Shown here piece by piece: positions 1-7,163 of a stretch of 11,165 bases of DNA. Source of the stretch: JBCCQH01 sp039024435 (GTDB lineage Bacteria; Bacteroidota; Bacteroidia; J057; JADKCL01); contig JBCCQH010000160.1 of the NCBI GenBank assembly GCA_039024435.1, forward strand, positions 1-11,165, given 5' to 3'. The translations under genes and the position numbers were made by a program. Position 1 is the first letter of the stretch. The number at the start of each line of letters is the position of its first letter. Under the pieces are notes generated by a model. That model ran no database searches. It saw only the letters and a list, made by a program, of their open reading frames with translations, and was not told the DNA's origin.

Positions 1-141
1 CATTTGGCGATTGACCGTCTTTTGGAGGTTTTCCGGGAGGTCCTCTTCGGTCAGAATCTCAAAATTGAAGCGCCGCTGGATGAAGGGCAGTAAGATTTTG
101 GAAAAGTTTTCCCTAAGGATGCTGTCGTACTGATTGGGCAT
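1..141 (-). CDS. Rpn/PD-(D/E)XK nuclease-like protein, N-terminal fragment
   Basis: Reading leftward from an ATG at 141-139 gives 47 open codons that run off the window edge, beginning MPNQYDSILRENFSKILLPF and continuing through an EILTEEDLPENLQ stretch. This opening (M-P-x-Q-Y-D-x-I-L-x-E-N, then L-P-F, then an E-D-L-P-x-x-L-Q segment) resembles the N-terminus of Bacteroidota and cyanobacterial proteins related to the Rpn recombination-promoting nuclease / putative transposase group. Those proteins carry a PD-(D/E)XK nuclease fold. The catalytic residues would lie further in and cannot be seen, so activity cannot be judged. The family assignment rests on recalled N-terminal similarity only. 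No good Shine-Dalgarno or promoter is evident upstream (142-338). Confidence 0.6.
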   Translation of the reverse strand, partial: MPNQYDSILRENFSKILLPFIQRRFNFEILTEEDLPENLQKTVNRQM

Positions 142-338
142 AATGTCGACGCAACAACGGGATTGATCGGGTCAAACGCAAATCGAGTTTGGACCAGTTG
201 CAGGGGAAAACTTGAGTTCTTTACCTCCAATAACCGGAAATATCCATTGCGCTGTCGTGCCGGAACGCCTACCCTAACTTAAAAATTGAATCAGTGAAAC
301 TTCCGGAGCCAACGGCAAGCCCGTGTCGGCTGACGCCC

Positions 339-1112
339 TCAATTCGAGTGGAAGCCTTCGTAGAAGACCCGGCATCCGGGGGTGACGCGAAAGGTCCAGA
401 TATCATCGTGCTGGCACCCCGAAGGACAATCACCGTAGCTGTCATAAATGCGGATCAGCATGTCATTGCCCTCGCGCAGGCCCACTATATCGTCACCGTC
501 CCCCACCAATGTATTTTCGTAGCCATCAACAATTCCTTCGATGTCCCGAAATTTTTTCAGCAGCGGCAACAATTGCAGGGGCTCCGAACTCGCCACTACA
601 ACATGATCGCCCGCCTCCCAATCGTAATAGGCGGTCACCGTTAGGTTGTAGCGGTTCATCAAAGCGTCCACCTCCGGATTACCGGTCATCGAGTTCAGAT
701 TTACCCAGGCTTGCACCCAGGGTTCCCGGGCATCGACATGCAGCAACAATTCATCCATGGCAACCCGCTGAAATGGCTCAACCGAGAGCAGCGCGGATAA
801 ATCCTGACATTCCATTTGGGGAATCGCGGTCCGCACCGCCGCCAAGGCTTCCGCGTAGGGCCGCCAATTCGCTTCGGCAATTCGTACGCTGTCCGCCGCC
901 GGACCACCCTGCTCGCGGATTTCCCGCAGTGCCATTTGCATCGCTCCGCGTTCCAAGGCCTGAAGGTCACTTACCGATGCGGCACAAGGCACCTCAATTG
1001 CCAAAGGCAAAGCGAGATCACAGCCCATCGGTTCTTCATTGCGGCACCCCGCCAATGATAACAGGACCAAACTTGTACAGAGAACAAGGCGAATCGATCC
1101 GGAACATTTCAT
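339..1112 (-). CDS. Exported lipoprotein with CPSGCxH C-terminal motif
   Basis: 257-residue protein. The N-terminus has a hydrophobic segment (about residues 8-20) ending in a lipobox L20-A21-G22-C23, so it should be processed by Lgt/LspA and anchored to a membrane through Cys23. The mature part is mostly helical to about residue 130, then a more mixed region. Near the end lies YGDCPSGCQHDDIWTF (226-241) followed by C247. I recall this C-P-S-G-C-x-H ... W-x-F pattern from many Bacteroidota exported proteins; its function is unknown to me, but C229, C233, H235 and C247 could form a disulfide or bind metal. Two near-start ATGs exist; the one at 1112 gives a proper lipoprotein signal (MKCSGSIRLV). 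The gap to the methyltransferase upstream on the same strand is 138 bp, so co-transcription is possible but not shown. No enzymatic function is recognisable. Confidence 0.85.
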   Translation of the reverse strand: MKCSGSIRLVLCTSLVLLSLAGCRNEEPMGCDLALPLAIEVPCAASVSDLQALERGAMQMALREIREQGGPAADSVRIAEANWRPYAEALAAVRTAIPQMECQDLSALLSVEPFQRVAMDELLLHVDAREPWVQAWVNLNSMTGNPEVDALMNRYNLTVTAYYDWEAGDHVVVASSEPLQLLPLLKKFRDIEGIVDGYENTLVGDGDDIVGLREGNDMLIRIYDSYGDCPSGCQHDDIWTFRVTPGCRVFYEGFHSN

Positions 1113-1250
1113 AATTCACTGGAAGATAATGCATTCCAAGAGAAGCGTCAACCGTGGACAACGCAAATACTCTCGGAAATCAAACACGCTACAGGAAAGA
1201 CCATCCCTCAAAAACCGGGCAAAAAAATCTCAGAAATCGTGGGATCGGTC

Positions 1251-1817
1251 TCAATTGCGGCACAAATAGTAAAACGCAGGAGGAAAATTGGCCCAGATTT
1301 TCTTCGATTCGGTTACCTCGGCAAATCGTGCCTCCAGTTCCACCCGCAGCCGTTTGCCCCCCGCGGTATTTTTACCCAGGCTCAGGCCCACGGTCACAAA
1401 ACGCCCCTCAGGCCCCAAGCCCTCCACGACCGCATCCAGGATCGCAGCGGAGGCATCTGCACTGAGCAAAGCCCAGGGAATCGTACACAGAATCGCATCA
1501 CAGTGCGGCATTCCCCGGTGTTGAAGATGGTGCAAAAGGTGCTGACACGAATCGACGATGACCTCCGCTCCGGTACGCCTTCGGGTTTCGGCCGCCAGTT
1601 GTTGGTTGATTTCAATGGCAAAGAAGCGGCAATCTTGAGGAATCCGCCGAACAATTTCACGGGTCACAACCCCGGTTCCCGGACCGAATTCTACCACGTA
1701 GCGGGCTTGTTTCAGCTCCGCTGCTTCCGCCATTCGCACCCCCGTTTCGCGGGAGCACGCTACGGGAAATCCAATTTCTTTCGGATTGGAGAGATATTGT
1801 CGCCAGAATTTCGCCAT
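1251..1817 (-). CDS. SAM-dependent methyltransferase, PmtA/KsgA-like
   Basis: 188 residues from the ATG at 1817. The SAM-binding motif I is EFGPGTG (43-49) after a beta strand. The motif II acidic residue is E69 in FFAIEIN, and a motif IV-like segment is DAILCTIPW (107-115). The C-terminus ANFPPAFYYLCRN fits bacterial phospholipid N-methyltransferase-like proteins (COG3963), which share a fold with the rRNA adenine dimethylases such as KsgA. The I-P-W in place of N-L-P-Y/F favours the PmtA-like side. Likely a cytoplasmic or membrane-associated enzyme; the substrate (phosphatidylethanolamine or another) cannot be read from sequence. An in-frame GTG at 1847 would add ten residues, but the family usually begins close to F-x-x-x-F/Y-L-x-N-P-K, which matches FWRQYLSNPKEIG at 4-16 from the inner ATG. 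A possible promoter lies at 1870-1900. Confidence 0.75.
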   Translation of the reverse strand: MAKFWRQYLSNPKEIGFPVACSRETGVRMAEAAELKQARYVVEFGPGTGVVTREIVRRIPQDCRFFAIEINQQLAAETRRRTGAEVIVDSCQHLLHHLQHRGMPHCDAILCTIPWALLSADASAAILDAVVEGLGPEGRFVTVGLSLGKNTAGGKRLRVELEARFAEVTESKKIWANFPPAFYYLCRN

Positions 1818-1869
1818 GGTGCTGAAAGTGAGGCCGGCAACCCACACGGTACGTGCGCAGTTGCCCGGA

Positions 1870-1900
1870 GAAAATTAAGCATTGCGGCGGGATATAAAAA
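1870..1900 (-). promoter_or_regulatory. Possible Bacteroidota-type promoter for the methyltransferase gene
   Basis: On the minus strand a TTTTT run (1900-1896) is followed after 18 bases by TAATTTTC (1877-1870). This matches the Bacteroidota -7 element TAnnTTTG at all but the last base, and would give a leader of roughly 45 bases. The -33 element lacks the G of TTG, so the match is weak. Confidence 0.3.
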
Positions 1901-2120
1901 GTCAACTTTAGAGCCGGTTAAAAATTGGTTTGTGAAATTTACTAGCGCAGATTTTTTTGTCTCCCGGAGCTCATTTTGGAGTCTGTAGCTAAATCACAGG
2001 ATTAAATTTAAACAGTCTCTTAGGATCGCCAGAGGAAGGGACCGCCACAATTGCGGGAGGGTCGTGCAAAACGGAACCCGGCCCCTCCACCAAAGCTTCC
2101 CTTCTCTCGACAATTGTGCG

Positions 2121-2127
2121 TAAATTG
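2121..2127 (+). promoter_or_regulatory. Possible -7 element TAAATTG before the ankyrin gene
   Basis: TAAATTG sits six bases before the chosen ATG at 2134. The same GTAAATTG string occurs before the T9SS gene at 7164. It partly fits TAnnTTTG, but I see no clear TTG about 19 bases upstream. If it is real, the transcript would start at or near the start codon. Confidence 0.25.
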
Positions 2128-2133
2128 CCGCCT

Positions 2134-4185
2134 ATGAAGAAGCAATGGTGCTTTTGGCTGGTGATCCTCGGTTGTGCGCTCCCGCTCCGGAGCCTGGCCC
2201 AGCAGGAATTGCAAGAACAACTGATCGCCGCCGTCAAACAAGCCGACGCCAAAGCGGTCAAAGAAGCGGTCAAGCAGGGGGCCGACGTCAACTCTACCGT
2301 CGCCCGACAAACTCCTGAATTCAGCTTCTACCTCAGCCGCGACCGCTACCTGAACGGACTTGCCTCCGAAAATGAAGCCGCAGAAGTCTACATCGGTGCC
2401 ATTCACGCCAATGCAGTCCAGGCCGATGCAGAACTTATCTCGACTTTGCTCAAACTCGGGGCCAACCTCAATGCCGGTGACAGCCAGGGCAAAACTGCGC
2501 TCATGTACGCGGTGTACGAACCGGAGCGGGAAGCTTACGCCCAAGAACTGGTGCAGCAGGGAGCCAAATACACCGAGCGGGACCAAAATGGGAATACCGT
2601 TCTGCACTATGCCGCGTACGGCGGGCACACCGCGGGAATTCGCCTGGCCCTCACCGCCGGAACTGACCTCAACCGGGGAAACCACGATGGCATCACCCCC
2701 CTGATGGCGGCGGCGATTGCCGCTCCGGTGGACGTTTTGCAAAGCCTCCTCGACCTGGGCGCTGACCTCCAGGCCGAGGACAAAACCGGAATGAACGCCC
2801 TGCACTACGCCGCCGGGTATGGCCGCCGGGACAAAATCAAATGGTTCCTGCAACAGGATGCCAGTCTCATGACCCAAGACGAGCAGGGCCGCAGTCCACT
2901 CGACCTCGCCCGGCTGGCCGGGAACAATGAGGCAGTGGTGCACTTTCGCCGGAAAGGCTACACCTTTAATGGCCTATTCTACAAAGAGATGCGCGAAGCG
3001 GTCCAGAAAAACCACCTCGAAAGTGCCGAGCAGTATCTCTTTAAGGGGGCCAATCCCAACCGCACCGCCGAAACTTATCCGCTGCACCTGGCGGCGGACA
3101 GGGGATACGCCGATATGATTCGCCTCTTGCGCCGCTACGGTGCCCAAACCGATGTCCGCGACCTCCAACGACGCACTCCACTCGATCTGGCCATGGAAAA
3201 AGGGCACGCTGAGGCGGTGGCTGCTTTGCTCGAAGGCGGCGAACGTGCCAGTGCGGCCCAGTTGATCTTGGCGATGAACAAACTGGCGATGGACGGTGAC
3301 CAAACCACCTGGCTCCCAGTCATCGAGCACCTGGCGGAGCAGATGGACGACTTCAGCGGGACCGGCGGAAAAATGAACATCCCCGTGCTGCACCACGCCG
3401 CCTACCTCGGGCTCGAACCGGTGGTCGAAGTGCTCCTGCGGGTGGGAGCCGACCCCAATGCTAACGACGCAGACGGCTGGAATCCGCTGCACTGGGCGGT
3501 GATGAAAGGTGACCTGAAATCCAGCCATCCAGAAAAGATTGCGATTTTTGAAGTGCTCCTTTCTGCCGGTGCCTCGCTTACGGCGCAGGCGAAGATCCCC
3601 AAAGTATTGCCGCACAAGCAACCCTACCTTGCCCGCCGCGTCCCCGCTCACGCCACGCCGATGGACATCTTGGACTATGCCCTCCCCAAGGACCTGGGGA
3701 TGGAAGCAATGGTAGTTACCAAGGGCGGTGAACGCAAACTCAACGGGGACGACTACCGCAGCAATGGTATTGAGCTGTTTTTAACCAAGGATTACCGCAC
3801 GGCAATGCTGGAATTCAACCGTGCGCTGGGCAAGGATCCCGACAACGCCGAAGCCTATTATTACCGCGGGCTCTGCAAGTCGGCCTTGAGCCTGTACCGG
3901 GAAGCCGAGCGGGACCACGAAGCGGCCTTGACCTTGCGGCCGGTCTTTCCCGAAGCGATTTTTGCCCGGGGAAAAGCTCTGTTTGAAGTCGCCGACTACG
4001 CCCTGGCGATCCGCTATTTCAATGAATCAATCCGCATGAACCACGAAGTAGCACGCTCACTTTTCCTCCGGGGCAAATCCAAACTGCGCAGCGGACAGCG
4101 CACCGCTGCTTGTGGCGATTTTACCGAAGCCATCGCCGCCGGTTCCCTTGATGCCGCCACCGCCAAAGATCTATACTGCAAATGA
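2134..4185 (+). CDS. Exported ankyrin-repeat / TPR fusion protein
   Basis: 683 residues from the ATG at 2134 (MKKQWCFWLV), with a signal peptide to about residue 22 (SLA/QQ). A GTG 18 bases upstream would add a charged, non-signal extension, so the ATG is preferred. Ankyrin units follow: about 28-54 (partial), 100-150 (two), 153-184, 186-217, 219-250, 252-275 (degenerate), 283-310, 315-343, 346-370, then a linker and 415-445 and 448-484. Signatures seen include NTVLHYAAYGGH, NALHYAAGYGR and NPLHWAVMKGD. After a linker (485-543), four TPR units fill the C-terminus (544-577, 578-611, 612-645, 646-683), with motifs such as AEAYYYRGLCKS and LFLRGKSKLRSG. Both repeat types bind proteins, so this is probably a periplasmic or surface scaffold; no catalytic domain is seen. 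Its stop overlaps the next start by ATGA, indicating translational coupling. Confidence 0.9.
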   Translation: MKKQWCFWLVILGCALPLRSLAQQELQEQLIAAVKQADAKAVKEAVKQGADVNSTVARQTPEFSFYLSRDRYLNGLASENEAAEVYIGAIHANAVQADAELISTLLKLGANLNAGDSQGKTALMYAVYEPEREAYAQELVQQGAKYTERDQNGNTVLHYAAYGGHTAGIRLALTAGTDLNRGNHDGITPLMAAAIAAPVDVLQSLLDLGADLQAEDKTGMNALHYAAGYGRRDKIKWFLQQDASLMTQDEQGRSPLDLARLAGNNEAVVHFRRKGYTFNGLFYKEMREAVQKNHLESAEQYLFKGANPNRTAETYPLHLAADRGYADMIRLLRRYGAQTDVRDLQRRTPLDLAMEKGHAEAVAALLEGGERASAAQLILAMNKLAMDGDQTTWLPVIEHLAEQMDDFSGTGGKMNIPVLHHAAYLGLEPVVEVLLRVGADPNANDADGWNPLHWAVMKGDLKSSHPEKIAIFEVLLSAGASLTAQAKIPKVLPHKQPYLARRVPAHATPMDILDYALPKDLGMEAMVVTKGGERKLNGDDYRSNGIELFLTKDYRTAMLEFNRALGKDPDNAEAYYYRGLCKSALSLYREAERDHEAALTLRPVFPEAIFARGKALFEVADYALAIRYFNESIRMNHEVARSLFLRGKSKLRSGQRTAACGDFTEAIAAGSLDAATAKDLYCK

Positions 4186-4667
4186 CACGATCCCTCGCCG
4201 GTCTGATTGCCCTGTTCCTGCTGGGTGCCCTCAGCAGTTGGGCGCAAAGCCACCAGCAGCAAAAAAAGTACTTTCCCAAACCCTTCAAGGACCTTTACCT
4301 GGGGATGCCGCTGGCGGACTTCGCCAATCGCCGACCAAAACTTCCGCCGGAAACTTTGATCCGGGACGACATCCGATACCGCTGGCGCGAATCGTTTTCT
4401 GCTTCCTCACCGATCATCGCCGCATTGTATTACTTCGATGACAAAGGCGACCGACCGCTCTACGAAATCGTCATCTTTTACCGGGACCTCGCCGACCGTG
4501 GCAAATGGGTCCGCAAACGCCTCGGTACCCCGAATTACAAAGACCGGGAATGGCGCCTTAGCAGTGCCGAAGGCTTCCTAATCCGCGCTTGGCTCTACGA
4601 AGAAAAGCTGATTTTTGCTGGGGAATTGCCGGGAACGGAATGGGGGCCCGACGAATCGCAGGAATAG
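4182..4667 (+). CDS. Small exported protein of unknown function
   Basis: 161 residues. The N-terminus MTRSLAGLIALFLLGALSSW has an arginine, a hydrophobic core and an A-Q junction (residues 21-22), fitting a signal peptide cleaved near residue 21. The mature part (about 140 residues) opens with a basic FPKPFKDLYLGMPLADF segment and has alternating aromatic strands (RYRWRE, ALYYFDD, YEIVIFYRDL, EWRLSS, FLIRAWLY), suggesting a small mainly beta or alpha/beta domain. K-D-L-x-L-G-M-x-x-x-x-F followed by strands loosely recalls small periplasmic SmpA/BamE-like domains, but I do not assign it. The start codon overlaps the preceding ankyrin-TPR stop (ATGA), so the two are probably made together and may act together. 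Confidence 0.8.
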   Translation: MTRSLAGLIALFLLGALSSWAQSHQQQKKYFPKPFKDLYLGMPLADFANRRPKLPPETLIRDDIRYRWRESFSASSPIIAALYYFDDKGDRPLYEIVIFYRDLADRGKWVRKRLGTPNYKDREWRLSSAEGFLIRAWLYEEKLIFAGELPGTEWGPDESQE

Positions 4668-4720
4668 CGGCAACAAAGACATTTGCTCGGAAGTTCAATG
4701 GAAACAAAATGGGAATCTGC

Positions 4721-6208
4721 ATGAAGGCAATTGAAGCAACCGAACTGAAAGACATGGTCACCCGGCTGCGGGAATTGGAGGGCGTGGCCCGCATTCTGGA
4801 ACCCGACGCCGAACAGCGCGCGGCCTATCTCGCACAAGTCCGCGATCACACCGAGCAATTTTTGTCCCAACTGGACCACGCCAAAGCATTTGTTTCCGCA
4901 GAAGACGATAGTCGCCCCCTGCTGGAATTTACGCCCCGCGAAAATGGGATTGGAATGGACCTGGCCCTCGATCTGGTGCGGCGGCACGTGGATACCCCCG
5001 GCCTGAATCCGGCCTCGGGAGGCCATTTGGGCTACATCCCGGGAGGAGGACTGTACCTTTCTGCCCTGGGCGATTACCTCGCCGATGTGACCAATCGCTA
5101 CTCCGGGGTGTTCTTCGCCGGTCCGGGGGCGGTGCGCATGGAGAACATGATGGTGCGCTGGACGGCCGATCAATTTGGCTATCCGGAAACGGCGGCGGGC
5201 ACCTTGCTTTCCGGGGGGTCCATCGCGAATCTGGCCTGCATCGTAGCGGCGCGGGACGCCCACGGGATTCGGGCCCGGGACATCGAGCACTCGGTGGTGT
5301 ACCTGACCGAGCAGGTCCACCACTGTGTGACGAAAGCTTTCCGCATCGCGGGGATGGCCGAAGCGGTCATTCGGTACGTCCCGCAAGACGAGCACTTCCG
5401 CATGGATCCGGCAGCGCTGGCCACGCTGGTGCAGAAGGATCGGGCGGCGGGCCTTAAACCCTTCATGGTGGTGGCCTCTTGTGGGACCACAGATACGGGG
5501 GCGGTGGATCCGGCAGATGCCATTGCGGATGTCACCGAAGCCCACGGCCTCTGGTTGCACGTAGATGCGGCCTACGGCGGGTTCTTCATCCTGTGTGAGG
5601 AAGGCCGAAAAATCATCCGGGGACTGGAACGCTCCGACTCGCTGGTGGTGGACCCACACAAGGCGATGTTCTTGCCCTACGGTACCGGAATCGCACTGGT
5701 CCGGGAAGGACGTTACCTCGCCGATGCCCACCAGTACAGCGCCAATTACTTGCAAGATGCGGTGCTCCACACGGCGGAAATGAGTCCCGCGGATCTGAGT
5801 CCGGAACTCACTCGACACTTTCGCGGGATGCGGATGTGGCTGCCCTTGATGGTCCACGGGGAGGCGCCTTTCCGGGCGGGCCTAGCGGAGAAAATGTGGC
5901 TGGCGCGCTATTTCCGGGAGCGTTTGTTTGAGATTACCGGGATGGAAGTGGGACCAGAACCGGACCTTTCGGTGGTGCTGTACCGCTACGTTCCGGAAAC
6001 CGGCGATGCCAATGCTTTCAACCAAGCCTTGATCGATCAGATCCACGCGGACGGCCAGGTGTTCTTGACCTCCACCAAGATCAAGGGAACGTTTTTCCTG
6101 CGCTTCGCTTGCCTGGCCCACCGGACCCATTTGGCGACGGTGGATGCCTGCCTGGACATGCTACGCACCTGTATCTCCGAGGTAAAAGCGGAGCAAGCGG
6201 CGATTTAG
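4721..6208 (+). CDS. PLP-dependent group II amino acid decarboxylase family protein
   Basis: 495 residues from the ATG at 4721; an ATG at 4709, preceded by GGAAACAAA, is equally possible and adds four residues. Fold type I PLP features are complete. They are the glycine-rich LSGGSIANL (163-171) for phosphate binding, paired histidines H200-H201 (one would stack on the PLP ring), CGTTDTGAVDP (254-264), D282 in HVDAAYGGFF (pyridine nitrogen), and the Schiff-base lysine K314 in VDPHKAMFLPYGTG. The early GYIPGGG (104-110) and MENMMVRW (140-147) fit the aromatic-L-amino-acid/glutamate decarboxylase superfamily. Animal DDC has H-K-W at the lysine; here it is H-K-A-M-F-L-P-Y-G-T-G, pointing to a separate bacterial clade. 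The reaction is probably amino acid decarboxylation to an amine and CO2 in the cytoplasm; the substrate is not readable. No signal peptide. The gene lies 41-53 bases after the small exported gene and may be in its operon. Confidence 0.9.
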   Translation: MKAIEATELKDMVTRLRELEGVARILEPDAEQRAAYLAQVRDHTEQFLSQLDHAKAFVSAEDDSRPLLEFTPRENGIGMDLALDLVRRHVDTPGLNPASGGHLGYIPGGGLYLSALGDYLADVTNRYSGVFFAGPGAVRMENMMVRWTADQFGYPETAAGTLLSGGSIANLACIVAARDAHGIRARDIEHSVVYLTEQVHHCVTKAFRIAGMAEAVIRYVPQDEHFRMDPAALATLVQKDRAAGLKPFMVVASCGTTDTGAVDPADAIADVTEAHGLWLHVDAAYGGFFILCEEGRKIIRGLERSDSLVVDPHKAMFLPYGTGIALVREGRYLADAHQYSANYLQDAVLHTAEMSPADLSPELTRHFRGMRMWLPLMVHGEAPFRAGLAEKMWLARYFRERLFEITGMEVGPEPDLSVVLYRYVPETGDANAFNQALIDQIHADGQVFLTSTKIKGTFFLRFACLAHRTHLATVDACLDMLRTCISEVKAEQAAI

Positions 6209-6221
6209 AGGTGGTTTAAAA

Positions 6222-6251
6222 TTGATAAATCGGCCACGAAGGGATATCTTG
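6222..6251 (+). promoter_or_regulatory. Possible promoter before the 37-residue-repeat gene
   Basis: TTG (6222-6224), a 20-base spacer and TATCTTG (6245-6251) approximate the Bacteroidota TTG / TAnnTTTG promoter, with one T missing from the -7 element. A purine-rich GGAGAG (6254-6259) sits 13 bases before the ATG at 6273 and may serve as ribosome binding site. A promoter here would uncouple this gene from the decarboxylase. Confidence 0.4.
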
Positions 6252-6272
6252 AAGGAGAGCAATCTACGCAAG

Positions 6273-7079
6273 ATGAAAGTATCCGCTTGGTTTGGGGTTC
6301 TGGTTTTCCTTCCGCTTTGGGGAGTGGCCCAGGATGTATCCTTGGGATTCAAGGCGCTGCACGACGGCAACCACGCGCGGGCCCGGATCGCATTTGAAGA
6401 AGTGCTGGAAGTCGATCCCGACGATGTGGCGGCCCACTACGGACTTTCCCGCTACTATAGCCTCGCCAGCATCAACAACAAGGAAAGGGCGCTCGATCAC
6501 CTGATCCAGGCGGAGTGGAATTTTCCGAAAGGCGACGAAAAAGCCCGCGCGGAATTGAAAAAAGCGGGAGTTTCGCGGGTCAATCTGCGCGAACGCCGCA
6601 ATAGCCTGGAAAAAAGTTTTCTCGCCGATGCCCAAACGGAAAATACTGTCGCGGCCTACAACGCTTTCCTGGAGCGGTTTCCCAAATCCCGATCATCTTC
6701 TGCCGCGCTTGTCCTGCGCAACACAAAGGCATACCAGGACGCCCAGGCCCTCGGCACGGTCGGAGCCCTGGACGAATTCATCCAGGAATATCCGAACACC
6801 CCCGAAGCCGCCCGCGCCATTCCTGAACGTGACGCCCAGGCCGCCGAAATCGCCCTGAAGGGGAATACCGAGGAGAGTTTCCGCTACTTTTTGGACCACT
6901 ATCCCCAGGCACAACAAGCGGCCATGATCGAACAGCGTTTGTACGCCCTCGCCTACCAAAACGCCAAAGCAAAAAGCAGCTCTCAGGCATTGGAAATGTA
7001 CATCCGTGACTTTCCTGAGTCAATTTTTCTGCCCCAGGCAGTGGAATTGCGGGACGCCTTGCGGAAGCAGGGAAAATAG
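6273..7079 (+). CDS. Exported protein with four 37-residue helical repeats (TPR-like)
   Basis: 268 residues from the ATG at 6273 (MKVSAWFGVL). A signal peptide covers about residues 1-19 (GVA/QD); longer in-frame starts give a charged extension before it and are disfavoured. Residues 22-85 look like one or two TPR units (GFKALHDGNHARARIAFEEV, then DPDDVAAHYGLSRYYSL). The rest contains four units at an exact 37-residue spacing: AFLERFPKS from 131, EFIQEYPNT from 168, YFLDHYPQA from 205 and MYIRDFPES from 242. Each is preceded by an A/S-x-x-A helix with T or S. The [FY]-[LI]-x-x-[FY]-P pattern resembles TPR-like proteins of the BamD/YbgF type, which work in the periplasm as scaffolds, but no specific role can be assigned. 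It lies 65 bases after the decarboxylase, with its own candidate promoter. Confidence 0.85.
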   Translation: MKVSAWFGVLVFLPLWGVAQDVSLGFKALHDGNHARARIAFEEVLEVDPDDVAAHYGLSRYYSLASINNKERALDHLIQAEWNFPKGDEKARAELKKAGVSRVNLRERRNSLEKSFLADAQTENTVAAYNAFLERFPKSRSSSAALVLRNTKAYQDAQALGTVGALDEFIQEYPNTPEAARAIPERDAQAAEIALKGNTEESFRYFLDHYPQAQQAAMIEQRLYALAYQNAKAKSSSQALEMYIRDFPESIFLPQAVELRDALRKQGK

Positions 7080-7110
7080 GCCAGCGAATCAACCCCAAAA
7101 CAGAACGAAT

Positions 7111-7139
7111 TTTTCCAATCGGACATTTTGGGTAAATTG
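7111..7139 (+). promoter_or_regulatory. Possible promoter before the first T9SS cargo gene
   Basis: TTTT (7111-7114) and TAAATTG (7133-7139) are separated by 18 bases, and the latter lies 24 bases before the ATG at 7164. The -7 match to TAnnTTTG is partial and the -33 element lacks its G. The position in an 84-base gap and the recurrence of GTAAATTG before the ankyrin gene give some support. Confidence 0.35.
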
Positions 7140-7163
7140 TTGACGCATTTTATAGGTAGAACT

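Larger units (their letters stand above)
1818..2133. other. Divergent intergenic region
   Basis: This stretch separates the minus-strand methyltransferase from the plus-strand ankyrin gene and is more AT-rich than the flanking genes, especially 1870-2010. No convincing gene is seen. It holds a candidate minus-strand promoter (1870-1900) and a TAAATTG element just before the ankyrin gene start. A T-run at 1951-1957 has no stem before it. Confidence 0.6.

Noticed and set aside
307..331. Imperfect hairpin (AGCC/GGCT and ACGG/CCGT arms) just downstream of the lipoprotein gene
   Set aside because: The stem is interrupted and no T-run follows directly on the minus strand; the nearest is about 20 bases away. 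It does not qualify as an intrinsic terminator.
509..1114. 201-codon plus-strand frame opposite the lipoprotein
   Set aside because: Its translation is proline/arginine-rich with no structure, while the minus strand has a lipobox and a conserved CPSGCxH motif.
1951..1957. Run of seven T in the divergent intergenic region
   Set aside because: No stem-loop precedes it on either strand, so it is not a terminator; it is probably AT-rich intergenic sequence.
1239..1988. 249-codon plus-strand frame opposite the methyltransferase
   Set aside because: The minus strand has clear SAM-binding motifs; the plus-strand translation shows no family features.
2020..2943. 307-codon minus-strand frame opposite the ankyrin gene
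   Set aside because: It mirrors the ankyrin repeats and has a V/G/F-rich translation with no recognisable motif; the plus strand clearly codes.
4595..5857. 420-codon open frame on the minus strand opposite the decarboxylase
   Set aside because: It is antisense to a gene with complete PLP-binding motifs. Its translation is low-complexity (rich in H, R, G, Q) with no domain or signal, as expected of a shadow frame in GC-rich coding DNA.
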